A DNA stretch of 48,649 nt from Burkholderiales bacterium. Its GTDB lineage: Bacteria > Pseudomonadota > Gammaproteobacteria > Burkholderiales > Burkholderiaceae_C. Of this stretch, positions 4,915 to 12,933 are shown one piece after another. The stretch covers positions 1 to 48,649 of the forward strand of contig RXJW01000130.1 of NCBI GenBank assembly GCA_003963005.1, given 5' to 3'. Position 1 is the first letter of the stretch. The number at the start of each line of letters is the position of its first letter. Position numbers and translations under genes: made by a program. Below the pieces are notes generated by a model. The model made no database searches. It saw nothing but the letters and a program-made list of their open reading frames with translations, and had not been told where the DNA came from.

Positions 4915-7737
4915 ATGAGCGAATCACAAGCCGTCGGCGCTGCCGACGAGTACTGCATCACCGTCATCCGCGACGAGGACAACCAGCTGGGAAAGCGGTT
5001 TCTCGCAGACGGCACCAAGCAGGCCGCCGTGAGCATCACGGACGGCGCAGCGCAGACAGTGCGCTGTGAGACACCTGCAGAGCTGGCCGACGTCATCCGC
5101 CACGTCAGCCAAGACCCCAACATGGCCATCGTCCTCGCGCACTTCGGCGTCCCGCCGGGCGAGGAGTTCCGACTGCTGAGCCGCGACATGATGCGCGGCG
5201 CGCTGATCGCGACGCGAGGCCTCCCCGCAGACCACGAGTTCGGCGACGACGAGCTCGACGGCGTCCACGAGTTCCCCGACAGCACGGGCCAGACGGTGAA
5301 GGCCGTCTGCCGCACGAAGGCCAACGCCAGCAGCTCGGTGTGGATCCTCGTGGACCGCGACATCGACGACCAGACGCCGCCTCAGTTCGCCGGCCTCAGC
5401 CACGACGAGTTCATCGTCGCGCTGGACACCCTGCTGCCGGGCATCAGCCAGACCACCCGCGTGCAGACGCTGAGCAGCTCGGCGCGCGTCACCGCCGTCG
5501 GCCAGCCGGTCGGCAGCCGGGCAGGCCACACGTTCGTGCGGCTGTCGCACGCCGTGGACCGGGCCCAGCTCAAGGCCGCCGTGCGGGCACGCGCGCTGGC
5601 CTCCGGCATGGCCTGGCTCGTCAACAAGTACAGCCGCGCGCAGCCCGGCCAGGTCGTCGCCCAGGACTGGCGGCTGCTGCTGGACGACAGCGTGCTGTCG
5701 GTCGAGCGGCTGGTGTTCTGCGGCGCGCCGACGGCTGACGAGGGCAGCGGCCTGGTCGTGCATGACCAGCAGGTGGAGGTGATTGCCGGCAGCCGCGTGG
5801 CTGTCGACCCCGACCTCTGCACGCCGCCGCCCGCCGAGGCTGTGGCGACGGCCACGCGCGCCGCCGGCCGAGAGGTGCGGGCGTCGGGTCTGGGTGGCGG
5901 CAGCGCGGCGTTCCGCGTGGCCACGCTGCAGGCCGACACGCTGATCGAGACCCGCGAGGGCTTCTCCCCGCTGAGCCACATCGCCAACGGCCTGCGGCCA
6001 GGCGGCAAGGTCCGCTGCCAGGCGCCGTTCCGCGAGTCCAGCAGCTGGGCGGCGTTCGTCGGCGTCACTGAGCGCGGCGAGCCGTTCGTCTACGACAGCG
6101 GCACCAGCACCAGCTACTTCGTCGAGGTCGCGCCGGTGACCGACGTCCAGGCCATGCTGCGGGCTGCTGCGGCGCGCCAGGCGCCCCAGGTGGCGGCCGA
6201 GCCCGAGGAAGAGCTTGGCGGCCCGCCGGCAGCCATCGCCAGGGCCATCGCGGCACAGCCGGCAGCCAAGACCGAGCTCGCCAGGGCGCCGGAGCTCAGC
6301 CAGGCCATCGTCGACGGCATGCCGCGGGTCATGCGGCGCTGCTGGGACTGGATGCTGGACACGGCCCACCGGCCGCAGCCCGAGCTGGCGTTCGCCGCGA
6401 GCCTGGCGCTGATGGCCGTCGTGCTGGGCACCAAGGTCCGCACGCCGTCGGGTCTCCGCACGAACCTCTACGTGGTCAGCACGGCCGTCACCGGTGGCGG
6501 CAAGGAGCACGGCCGCAGCTGCCTGCGCAAGGTGCTGGCGGCAGCCGGCCTGGGCCACCTCGAGGGCGGCGAGCCGGCCAGCGGCCAGGCCATCATGAGC
6601 CGCCTGGCCGACAACCCCAACACGATCCTGCAGCTCGACGAGTTCGGGCTGCTGATGCAGGCCTGCAAGGACGCCAAGAGCCCGCGCTACTCGATCATCA
6701 AGACGCTGCTGGAGATGACCGGCGCGGCGAGCTCGAGCGTGCCCGGCACGATGTACAGCGACACCAAGGCCCGCGAGAGCAAGACGGTCAGCTTCCCGTG
6801 CCTGACGATCCACGGCACCAGCACGCCGGAGACGCTCTACTCGGCGCTCACCGGCGGCGACTTGGCCAGCGGCCTGCTGAACCGCGTGCTGCTGGTGGAG
6901 AGCAACGCGACGATGTCGACCGACCTCACGCTGCAGGCCAGGCCGGACATCGACGCGCCGCCTGAAGACGTGGTTAGGTGGGTGAAGGCCGTCGCCGTGC
7001 CGGACGTACAGCAGGGCACCAGCCTGGTCGGCGTCGTGCCGAGCGCGCCGGCCATCGTCAAGCCCATCGAGCTGGCCGAGCGGACGTTCGCGAGCGCCGG
7101 CCCGTGGCTGAAGGGAGCCGTGGCCATCGCCGCCGAGCGGGGCATGGCCGACCTGTGGTCACGCTTCGGCGCGCTGGCCGCCCAGCTGGCGCTGATCCAT
7201 GCCTGCGCGGATCTTGACGCCGAGGACTTCGCCGACGCGCGCCGCCAGGACGCGCTGACCATCGGCCCGCAGAGCGCCGCGTGGGCCATCGCCGTGGCCA
7301 AGCACTGCATGCTGCGCATGGAGCAGATCCTGGTCAGCAACCTCAGCAGCACCGACCACGAGGCCCTGCAGAAGCGGATCCTCGTGCAGCTCAAGAAGGG
7401 CGGCAGCAACAAGGACGGCGAGTTCGGCGGCCCAGGCGGCCACCGCGTCAGCCAGCTGCTCAACGACCGCTTCATCAGCGGCGCCAGCCCGCGCGACCGC
7501 AACGACGCCATCCAGACGCTGATGGACGCCGGCCGCATCTACCACGTCGAGTTCTGGAACACGAAGACCAGGCGCACCCGCAAGGCCCTCGTGCTCGCCG
7601 AGCACCTCGACGAGTCTGCCATCGAGTTCGACGCGCCGGTGCCAGGTGCGCCGTCGCTCGTCTACAGGCATGTCAGCCGCGGCAAGGAAGTGATCCTGGC
7701 GGCGCCGGTTCAGAAGGAGGGTGAGCAATGGCAATGA
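4915..7737 (+). CDS. phage replicative primase-helicase (PrimPol-like + DUF3987-like ATPase)
   Basis: A 940-residue protein. The N-terminal part has VWILVDRDID near residues 142-151, which fits the DxD metal motif of archaeo-eukaryotic primases, and RLSHAV near 210 that could be the following S-x-H motif. A Pro/Ala/Glu linker spans about 420-460. The C-terminal ATPase resembles DUF3987 primase-associated helicases: a Walker-A-like TGGGKEHGR near 526-534 and Walker-B-like LQLDEFG near 572-578. The Walker A lacks the usual GK(S/T). It overlaps the SF1 helicase gene by 10 bases; the two, plus the adjacent putative origin, form the replication module. The primase assignment is less sure than the ATPase. 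Confidence 0.7.
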   Translation: MSESQAVGAADEYCITVIRDEDNQLGKRFLADGTKQAAVSITDGAAQTVRCETPAELADVIRHVSQDPNMAIVLAHFGVPPGEEFRLLSRDMMRGALIATRGLPADHEFGDDELDGVHEFPDSTGQTVKAVCRTKANASSSVWILVDRDIDDQTPPQFAGLSHDEFIVALDTLLPGISQTTRVQTLSSSARVTAVGQPVGSRAGHTFVRLSHAVDRAQLKAAVRARALASGMAWLVNKYSRAQPGQVVAQDWRLLLDDSVLSVERLVFCGAPTADEGSGLVVHDQQVEVIAGSRVAVDPDLCTPPPAEAVATATRAAGREVRASGLGGGSAAFRVATLQADTLIETREGFSPLSHIANGLRPGGKVRCQAPFRESSSWAAFVGVTERGEPFVYDSGTSTSYFVEVAPVTDVQAMLRAAAARQAPQVAAEPEEELGGPPAAIARAIAAQPAAKTELARAPELSQAIVDGMPRVMRRCWDWMLDTAHRPQPELAFAASLALMAVVLGTKVRTPSGLRTNLYVVSTAVTGGGKEHGRSCLRKVLAAAGLGHLEGGEPASGQAIMSRLADNPNTILQLDEFGLLMQACKDAKSPRYSIIKTLLEMTGAASSSVPGTMYSDTKARESKTVSFPCLTIHGTSTPETLYSALTGGDLASGLLNRVLLVESNATMSTDLTLQARPDIDAPPEDVVRWVKAVAVPDVQQGTSLVGVVPSAPAIVKPIELAERTFASAGPWLKGAVAIAAERGMADLWSRFGALAAQLALIHACADLDAEDFADARRQDALTIGPQSAAWAIAVAKHCMLRMEQILVSNLSSTDHEALQKRILVQLKKGGSNKDGEFGGPGGHRVSQLLNDRFISGASPRDRNDAIQTLMDAGRIYHVEFWNTKTRRTRKALVLAEHLDESAIEFDAPVPGAPSLVYRHVSRGKEVILAAPVQKEGEQWQ

Positions 7738-9032
7738 ACAGCCTCCAGCAAGCCGCCCACGACGGCGTCGTCGAGCTGATCAAGGTCCGCGGCAGCGAGA
7801 CACGCCAAGCCGCGCTGATCGGCTACGCGGGCACCGGCAAGACCTACACCGTCAACCAGATCCGCGCGACGCTCGACGAGCTCGGCATGGCCGTGCTCAC
7901 CGCGGCGCCGACCAACAAGGCCGTCCGCGTGCTGGGCCAGGGCATCACCGTGCACAAGGCGCTCGGCCTGGCCGTCGACAGCCAGGGCCGCGAGCGCAGC
8001 ACGAGCGCCGGCCCGCAGCTCGAGGGCATCGACCTGTTGATCGTCGACGAGTCTTCCATGGTCAGCCGGCGCATGCGCGACAAGATCGTGGCCGCCGCCT
8101 GCCAGGCCGCCGTGCGTTGCGTCCTGTGGGTCGGCGACGACGCCCAGCTGCCGCCCGTCGAGGACGACGGCGAGGTCAGCCCGGCCCTGCGCTGCCAGAT
8201 CCAGTGGCGGCTCACGGAGATCATGCGCGGCCGCCCCGACGAGTGCGGCGCCAGCCTCGTGGGTGCCGCCATCCGCCTGGCCATCGAGGAGGGCCGCCAG
8301 GCCACCATCCACGACCTCCTGGAGCTCGGCCCGCTGCCGGGCGTCGAGTTCTGCCAGCACGGCCATCCGCCGGCCTGGGTGGACCCGCTGGCCGCCGGCC
8401 TGTCGACGCCCGCCCAGATCCTCGTATCGGCGCTCGCCCAGGGCCTGGACGCCCGGGCGGCGAGCTACACGAACGAGGCCACGACGGCGCTCGCCGACGA
8501 GGTGCGCCGCTACTTCACCGGCAACGATCTGCCGACGGTCGGCGAGACGCTGAGCTTCAACAAGCCCTACCTAGAGTTCAGCGACGGCTTCGAGCGGGTG
8601 GTCTACAGCACCGACGAAGAGGTGCGCGTCGCCACGGTGTCGGATCTGAAGGCAGGAACCGTGACAGGCTGCGAGTACGTGACGGTGACTCTCGACGGTG
8701 ACAACCGCAAGATCAGGATTCCCAGGTCCGCCAGTGATTGGCTGAAGTGCATGCGGGACGTGCGCAACCACCGTGACACCGCTCGAGCACAGGGGAATGT
8801 GGCCCTCCTCGACCAGTGCCGCGACTGGCTGCAGGAGCTGATGTCGATGACGGACCTCCGCAGCGTGTATTCCTCGACGGTCCACAAGCTGCAGGGCAGC
8901 ACCGTCGACCTGTGCGTCGTCGACATGCACAACATCCAGAGGTCGATTCGCAGGGGTGATTTCGAGACCTACAACCGCATGCTCTACGTCGCGGTTACCA
9001 GGCCGAAATTGGCGCTGTCGGTCGTGTACTGA
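7728..9032 (+). CDS. Dda/RecD2-like SF1B DNA helicase
   Basis: A 434-residue protein with all core helicase motifs in order: Walker A GYAGTGKTYT (32-41), Ia LTAAPTNKA, Walker B LIVDESSM (about 104-111), motif III GDDAQLPPV (about 140-148), motif V VHKLQGSTVD (about 386-395) and motif VI LYVAVTRPK (about 419). The family (phage T4 Dda, RecD2) unwinds 5' to 3' and helps start replication or bypass blocks. AAGGAGG precedes the ATG by seven bases. It begins inside the primase gene, indicating co-translation. Confidence 0.92.
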   Translation: MAMNSLQQAAHDGVVELIKVRGSETRQAALIGYAGTGKTYTVNQIRATLDELGMAVLTAAPTNKAVRVLGQGITVHKALGLAVDSQGRERSTSAGPQLEGIDLLIVDESSMVSRRMRDKIVAAACQAAVRCVLWVGDDAQLPPVEDDGEVSPALRCQIQWRLTEIMRGRPDECGASLVGAAIRLAIEEGRQATIHDLLELGPLPGVEFCQHGHPPAWVDPLAAGLSTPAQILVSALAQGLDARAASYTNEATTALADEVRRYFTGNDLPTVGETLSFNKPYLEFSDGFERVVYSTDEEVRVATVSDLKAGTVTGCEYVTVTLDGDNRKIRIPRSASDWLKCMRDVRNHRDTARAQGNVALLDQCRDWLQELMSMTDLRSVYSSTVHKLQGSTVDLCVVDMHNIQRSIRRGDFETYNRMLYVAVTRPKLALSVVY

Positions 9033-9094
9033 TGGAGTGCACCGTGTCGAGCGCAGAAACGCGGCTGAATTTGGCGTCTCGGCGCGGTGCCGCG

Positions 9095-9355
9095 GCTGAA
9101 ATCCATACAGGCGGGAGACCCATACATGTGATGTGTATGGGGACTAAGTGGTTGTCAGCAAAAGGGAATCTGGCCGAAATTCTGAAAGCCATACATCCAT
9201 ACAGGTTCCCTAATCCATGCCTCCCTACGACCCGCTTTAAGAGGAAAAAGAGAAGAGAGAGAGTATATGTATGGATGTATGGATATATATATTTTTTACT
9301 CTTTTCTTCTTATAAATCAACAACTTAGGATCCATACAAAACGGCGTATGGGGAC
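9095..9355. other. probable replication origin: TCCATACA iterons around an AT-rich core
   Basis: This 260-base stretch directly follows the helicase gene. About eight copies of CCATACA or its complement TGTATGG occur: 9101, 9119, 9134 (inverse), 9189, 9195 (ATCCATACAGG, identical to 9101), 9268 and 9276 (inverse, tandem TGTATGGA), 9330, plus GTATGGGG at 9346. CCCATACA and TGTATGGG form an inverted repeat at 9119-9141. Between them lies the most AT-rich segment of the prophage, with purine-only and pyrimidine-only runs (9241-9263 and 9298-9311) and TATATATATTTTTTA. Iterons plus an unwinding region next to primase and helicase genes suggest an origin. Confidence 0.6.
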
Positions 9356-9390
9356 GCATGGGTGTAGGGATCAGGAAATCGGAGGCCATC

Positions 9391-9849
9391 ATGGCGACAG
9401 CAGCAGGGCAGGGTGAGGGCAGGGATTCGGGAGTGGCCCGCCAAGGGCCGGAAAGGGCCCTGGGAGCTCGGCAAATCACGGTCCCGTACCCTCGGGCCTC
9501 CGGCAACGGAAAAACGCGTCTGGGGGCCTCTGGCGTCTACAGCACGGCCGAGGCCCGGGCCTACGACCTGGCGGTCAAGCAGGTGGTCGTCAGCAGCCGC
9601 TGGAACGGTCACCCGCTGGATGCACACATCGAGGTGCACTTCGATGCGTGGCCGCCGGACAAGAAAAGCCGCGACTCCGACAACGTCGAAAAAGTGCTCA
9701 AGGACGCGCTCACGAAAGCCGGCTTCTGGACTGACGACTCGAATCGCATCATCCGGCGCTCCGTTTTCACCTGGCATGACGTCGACAAAGAAGAGGCGCC
9801 AGAAGGTGCTGTCGTCGTGAGCGTTTTCTTGATGGGGAAATCACAATGA
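9391..9849 (+). CDS. rusA-like: RusA-like Holliday junction resolvase
   Basis: A 152-residue protein from the ATG at 9391, chosen because GGAGG sits five bases upstream; an in-frame ATG at 9358 would add 11 residues. The RusA catalytic pattern is clear: DKKSRDSDNVEKVLKDAL (D95, D97) followed by GFWTDDSNRI (D115/D116). RusA enzymes are dimeric endonucleases that resolve four-way junctions during replication and recombination. Its end overlaps the next gene by four bases, and that junction carries the TATCACA-type element. The N-terminal 30 residues are a low-complexity extension. Confidence 0.88.
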   Translation: MATAAGQGEGRDSGVARQGPERALGARQITVPYPRASGNGKTRLGASGVYSTAEARAYDLAVKQVVVSSRWNGHPLDAHIEVHFDAWPPDKKSRDSDNVEKVLKDALTKAGFWTDDSNRIIRRSVFTWHDVDKEEAPEGAVVVSVFLMGKSQ

Positions 9850-9850
9850 T
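9839..9850 (+). promoter_or_regulatory. dispersed element overlapping start codon (AATCACAATGAT)
   Basis: GGGGAAATCACAATGATG joins a Shine-Dalgarno, the element and the start codon of the gene at 9846. The element also encodes the last residues of RusA (Lys-Ser-Gln-stop), so it is kept inside coding sequence. Confidence 0.5.
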
Positions 9851-10172
9851 GTACGCACAGCTGACGAGAGCACAAAACGAGGTGCTGGACGTCGTGCGGA
9901 TCCTGGCCGCCCGCGGTTGCGCACCGAGCGGCTTCCCGGCTGTCCTGCCGATGTGGCGGGTGGTCGACGGCGTCGAGGCCGAGGACGAGACCGACGAGCT
10001 GCGTGCCATGCGCCAGGCTCTGGCCAGACTGGCGGCCAGCGACAGCGACGCCTACCAGCTCGTGGCCCAGCTGGCCACCGGCCGGGCCGTCGCGCGGTCC
10101 TACGACTGGATGGCCGCGGCCTCCACCCTGGACGAGCTGGACGCCGCCGTCGAGGAGGCGCTCCGTGGCTAG
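9846..10172 (+). CDS. hypothetical helical protein (108 aa)
   Basis: Starts MMYAQLTRAQNEVLDVVRIL and appears all-helical and acidic: VVDGVEAEDETDELRAMRQA and LDELDAAVEEALRG. The first 20 residues resemble the opening of a winged-helix domain (LTxAQxxVLxxVR), but the rest does not obviously complete it. The start codon lies within the dispersed element and overlaps the RusA stop. Function not recognised. Confidence 0.6.
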   Translation: MMYAQLTRAQNEVLDVVRILAARGCAPSGFPAVLPMWRVVDGVEAEDETDELRAMRQALARLAASDSDAYQLVAQLATGRAVARSYDWMAAASTLDELDAAVEEALRG

Positions 10173-10455
10173 GCAGGCGGCCGTCATGCTGCCGGACATC
10201 CCCCGCGAGCTGCAGACGGCGGCCGACAAGCACCGCGCCAAGGCCAAGCGCCTGGCCGCCAGGAAGCGCAGGGAGGGCTACCTGCTGGTGTCGGCTGTCG
10301 TGCACGGCGACGAAATTGCGTTCCTGATGCAGGAGTGGGGGTTCAAGGACAGAGCCGAGATGGTGAGGGTTGCGCTGCGCTACTTGGCGGCGCAAACAAG
10401 GGGTGGACTTACGTCAATCACGGTGCCCGAAAGCCATCACAATGGTGATGTCTGA
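10165..10455 (+). CDS. possible ribbon-helix-helix protein (96 aa)
   Basis: GTG start with GAGGAGG seven bases upstream, overlapping the previous gene by eight bases. A basic stretch KHRAKAKRLAARKRREGY is followed by a strand-like LLVSAVVHGDEIAFL and then MQEWGFKDRAEMVRVALRYLAA, resembling the two-helix part of ribbon-helix-helix regulators. The end of the gene overlaps CATCACAATGGTGATG (10435-10450), a near-palindromic form of the dispersed operator. DNA-binding role is a guess. Confidence 0.55.
   Translation: MARQAAVMLPDIPRELQTAADKHRAKAKRLAARKRREGYLLVSAVVHGDEIAFLMQEWGFKDRAEMVRVALRYLAAQTRGGLTSITVPESHHNGDV
10436..10449. promoter_or_regulatory. near-palindromic dispersed operator (ATCACA-AT-GGTGAT)
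   Basis: The arms ATCACA and GGTGAT differ from perfect symmetry by one base, with the usual 2-base gap. It encodes the last codons of the preceding gene. A weak terminator follows immediately. Confidence 0.5.
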
Positions 10456-10484
10456 TCCCCACATGGAGGGGTGGATCATTTCTT
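10453..10484 (+). terminator. weak intrinsic terminator candidate
   Basis: TGATCC (10453-10458) pairs with GGATCA (10473-10478), with additional C-G pairs inside a loop, followed by TTTCTT. The stem is short and the T-run is broken, so this is tentative. Confidence 0.3.
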
Positions 10485-10529
10485 GAGCCACCGATGCACA
10501 ACGATACGGACCTCAACAGGAGAGGCGTT

Positions 10530-10763
10530 ATGAACGAGAACATCAAGGAACAAGGCGAGACCCTGGTCGACGACATCAAGCACTCGCTGGTGTGGGCGCT
10601 GCGTGAGCACGGCGTAGAGGGTCAGCTGGCGCTGCGCAACATGCTGCTGCGCGAGCTCGGTCTGCAGGTGGTCGGCGAGGTGTACGGCCGCGGCGCGAAC
10701 TGGACCGCTGACGACCAGAAGCTCGACGAGATCGATGGCCATCACCTGTACGTGATCGCCTGA
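10530..10763 (+). CDS. hypothetical protein (77 aa)
   Basis: AGGAGAGG lies just before the ATG at 10530, which is preferred over an in-frame ATG at 10494. The protein starts MNENIKEQGETLVDDIKHSL and looks like one or two amphipathic helices followed by VYGRGANWTADDQKLDEID. No family recognised. It is the last gene before a strong terminator, closing the early region. Confidence 0.6.
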   Translation: MNENIKEQGETLVDDIKHSLVWALREHGVEGQLALRNMLLRELGLQVVGEVYGRGANWTADDQKLDEIDGHHLYVIA

Positions 10764-10771
10764 TTGTTGCG

Positions 10772-10794
10772 GCCGCCTGCGGGCGGCTTTTGTT
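10772..10794 (+). terminator. intrinsic terminator ending the early region
   Basis: GCCGCC, loop TGCG and GGCGGC form a compact GC stem (10772-10787), followed by TTTTGTT. It begins nine bases after the stop of the 77-aa gene. Confidence 0.75.
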
Positions 10795-10803
10795 CAGCGC
10801 ATC

Positions 10804-10817
10804 TATCACGATGCTTA
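10804..10817 (+). promoter_or_regulatory. dispersed element, variant (TATCACGATGCTTA)
   Basis: Located just past the terminator and 36 bases before the next gene. It differs by one base (G for A) from TATCACAATGCTTA, the version found at the portal gene start. No useful frame opens at its ATG. Confidence 0.5.
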
Positions 10818-10852
10818 TTTCAATCGACGAGCGACATCCATAGGAGAACGAC

Positions 10853-11176
10853 ATGCATATGGACGAAGGCGAACAAGAGCAGGAAGGTCTGCTGTGCGTG
10901 CGGTGTGGAACCGACACCTGCTGCAACCCCGACACAACCAGCATGCCGCTCAAGTGGGCGAAAGAGCTGGTGTCCAACTGGCTCTGCAGTGATTGCCTGG
11001 ATGCCCGCGACGAGGCGGAAGCGGCTGGCGCCATCGAGGCCAACACCGAACGGTTCGAGGCGTCGCAGGCGATGCGCGATGAGGCCATCAAGACCATGCG
11101 CCTCGACCCGTGCAAGAACACACCAGCCCTTGACGCTGCTGTCGCGAGATACCTCGACGCCAGCGAGCCGAAGTAA
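10853..11176 (+). CDS. small cysteine-rich protein (107 aa)
   Basis: Starts MHMDEGEQEQEGLLC and has CVRCG at about residues 15-19, CC at 23-24 and CSDC near 46-49. These pairs could bind a zinc ion as a ribbon. The remainder is an acidic helix rich in Ala/Glu. AGGAG lies before the ATG. It opens the accessory cassette of small genes. Function unknown. Confidence 0.6.
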   Translation: MHMDEGEQEQEGLLCVRCGTDTCCNPDTTSMPLKWAKELVSNWLCSDCLDARDEAEAAGAIEANTERFEASQAMRDEAIKTMRLDPCKNTPALDAAVARYLDASEPK

Positions 11177-11197
11177 GCCAAGCCCCTGGAACTACAC

Positions 11198-11506
11198 ATG
11201 ACCGACCCACGCTACCCGCTCGAAATCTGCAACACCGGCGACGACACCTACATCGTCATGAGCAAGGGGCACCACGAGCCGGCCGCCTTCATGGCCGCGG
11301 TGCGTGAGGCCGGCTACGACTGGCCGCTGGGAATGCCGACGCACCACTGGGTGAAGACGACGCCCTGCCCGCCTTCGTGCGGAGAGCACCACTGCCACTA
11401 CCAACTGCGCGACACGCCCCGCAAGGGCTGGTGGCCGGCGACCTACGCCCACGAAGCCTTCGGCGACGACCGCTACGAAGTCGTCAGCGGCAAAGCTGCC
11501 TCCTGA
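11198..11506 (+). CDS. conserved phage hypothetical protein (102 aa)
   Basis: Starts MTDPRYPLEICNTGDDTYIV and continues MSKGHHEPAAFMAAVREAGY, then LGMPTHHWVKTTPCPPSCGEHH. The 'CNTGDDTYIVMSKGHH' segment is familiar from small genes of Burkholderia and Pseudomonas phages. Histidine and cysteine are abundant in the middle and may bind metal. The upstream sequence CCTGGAACTACAC replaces a standard Shine-Dalgarno and recurs before several neighbours. Confidence 0.65.
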   Translation: MTDPRYPLEICNTGDDTYIVMSKGHHEPAAFMAAVREAGYDWPLGMPTHHWVKTTPCPPSCGEHHCHYQLRDTPRKGWWPATYAHEAFGDDRYEVVSGKAAS

Positions 11507-11527
11507 ACCCAAGCCCCGGAACTGCAC

Positions 11528-11821
11528 ATGACCGACCAACTCGACAACGACGACGCACCCCAGCGCCCGACCGAAGAGGCCGCGCGCGCAGCCATCGAGG
11601 CGTGGCTTGATCGCGTCGCCCCCGGCTGCCCGGACTACTCGCTCTGCGAGGACGGTGACGAAGGCTGGGCCTTCTGGATCGTGCCCAACGACACCACGTC
11701 CTATCTGCACGCGGACCTGCGTGTCGAGTGGTACGGCACCGGCTGGCCGGGCGACTGGGAATACGACGGCGACACCGGCAACTGGTCAGAGACGCCCATC
11801 ACCGAACCCAACGCCGGCTGA
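11528..11821 (+). CDS. acidic hypothetical protein (97 aa)
   Basis: Starts MTDQLDNDDAPQRPTEEAAR; a helix AIEAWLDRVAP is followed by tryptophan-rich strands (GWAFWIVPND, RVEWYGTGWPGDWEYDG). Strongly acidic. The same MTD start and GGAACTGCAC leader as the previous gene suggest that the two units share an origin at the 5' end only. No family recognised. Confidence 0.6.
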   Translation: MTDQLDNDDAPQRPTEEAARAAIEAWLDRVAPGCPDYSLCEDGDEGWAFWIVPNDTTSYLHADLRVEWYGTGWPGDWEYDGDTGNWSETPITEPNAG

Positions 11822-11841
11822 TCCCACCCTTGGAACTATCC

Positions 11842-12063
11842 ATGACCCTGACCATTTCACTCCCTGCGCTGATCCTGCTCGGCCTCAGCCTCGCCCTCTT
11901 CATCGGCGTGACCGTCCTGTGCCTCATGCAGGGCATGTTCGACGGTGGCGGCGGCTACGGCGGCGGGCTGGGCAGCATGTTCATCTTCATCTTCTACGCC
12001 GTCTTCTGGGCGATCCCGTCCCTGGCCGGGTGGGCCATCTGGGCAACCTGGTGGAGGGCCTGA
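11842..12063 (+). CDS. small membrane protein, two predicted TM helices (73 aa)
   Basis: Residues 5-28 (ISLPALILLGLSLALFIGVT) and about 47-68 (FIFIFYAVFWAIPSLAGWAI) are hydrophobic, separated by a glycine-rich loop (DGGGGYGGGLG). Preceded by CTTGGAACTATCC. Its TGA overlaps the next ATG by one base. It could be an extra holin or a host-envelope protein, but its distance from the lysis cassette makes that unproven. Confidence 0.6.
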   Translation: MTLTISLPALILLGLSLALFIGVTVLCLMQGMFDGGGGYGGGLGSMFIFIFYAVFWAIPSLAGWAIWATWWRA

Positions 12064-12467
12064 TGAAGCCAGTCGATCAGCAATTTGTCCACCGGCCCGA
12101 GATCGGCCAGCACGGAGACTGCCAGCGCGCCGTCATCGCATCGCTGCTTGAGCTGCCCATTGAGCAGGTGCCGCACTTCTTGCAGGACGCGAACGGAGAC
12201 GCCACCGAGTACTGGGAGTCGCTGCAGCGCTTCTGCCGGTCGCACGGCTTCGTCTATCTCGTGATCCCGGCGCGCTCCGGTGGCGGCTTCTTCGGCGATG
12301 ACGGCGACGTATTCCATGAGATCAGCGGACCGTCGCCCCGAGGGAATGGCGTCACTCACGCCGTTGTCGGTTGCAACGGCCAGGTGGTGTTCGACCCGCA
12401 CCCATCGCGCGCCGGACTTGCTGGCGACCCGGCCACCTGGGAACACGCGTACCTCGTGCGCGCCTGA
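12063..12467 (+). CDS. predicted papain-like cysteine peptidase-fold phage protein (134 aa)
   Basis: The motif GDCQRAVIASLLELPIEQVP near residues 17-35 and HAVVGCNGQVVFDPHPS near 98-114 form a Cys...His...Asp order like that of C39/transglutaminase-type folds. The 'GDCxRAxIASLL...VPHF' opening is common in small phage proteins, whose substrate is unknown to me. Starts at an ATG overlapping the previous TGA by one base. Confidence 0.6.
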   Translation: MKPVDQQFVHRPEIGQHGDCQRAVIASLLELPIEQVPHFLQDANGDATEYWESLQRFCRSHGFVYLVIPARSGGGFFGDDGDVFHEISGPSPRGNGVTHAVVGCNGQVVFDPHPSRAGLAGDPATWEHAYLVRA

Positions 12468-12489
12468 TTCGAATACTTGGAACTGACAC

Positions 12490-12912
12490 ATGAACACCAC
12501 ATTCAACGACCGCCTTGAACAGGCCAGCATCCGCATCGAGAAGTGCATCCCCTTGTTCGGCGCCTTCGGCGACGAGCGCCCCAACGACGATCTGGCCGAG
12601 TTTCTGGACGAAGCCGACCCGGAAGACTTCGACCGCCTGTTCCCGGGGTTTGAGGCCGACCCGTCCGACCACGAAGCCTTCGCGTATGAGGCCGCGCATC
12701 ACTCTCGCATGGGCTTTCTTGCCCAGGTCGCCACGCCCGTCATGCGGCCCGTGACGAAGAGCGCCAGCAGCTACAGCTGGGGCAACTACTACACGCGCTG
12801 GCTGTACGCCGACACGGTGGATGACATCGTGACGCAGGCCGAAGCGTGGGCCGCCGAGCGCCGCCAGGCCGAACGCGACAAGGCGGCGGCCAAGCTCCTG
12901 CCGGCCTCCTGA
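12490..12912 (+). CDS. hypothetical protein (140 aa)
   Basis: Starts MNTTFNDRLEQASIRIEKCI, acidic up to about residue 60, then a region with aromatic residues (SYSWGNYYTRWLYADT) and a C-terminal charged helix (AEAWAAERRQAERDKAAAK). Preceded by ACTTGGAACTGACAC, another copy of the cassette leader. No family recognised. Confidence 0.6.
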   Translation: MNTTFNDRLEQASIRIEKCIPLFGAFGDERPNDDLAEFLDEADPEDFDRLFPGFEADPSDHEAFAYEAAHHSRMGFLAQVATPVMRPVTKSASSYSWGNYYTRWLYADTVDDIVTQAEAWAAERRQAERDKAAAKLLPAS

Positions 12913-12933
12913 TCCCATCCCCAAGCCTCGACC

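Noticed and set aside
9032..9328. 98-codon frame directly after the helicase gene (TGATG overlap)
   Set aside because: It runs through the iterons and the AT-rich core, its composition changes abruptly to Tyr/Lys/Arg-rich, and the repeats explain the sequence better. A short expressed peptide cannot be excluded.
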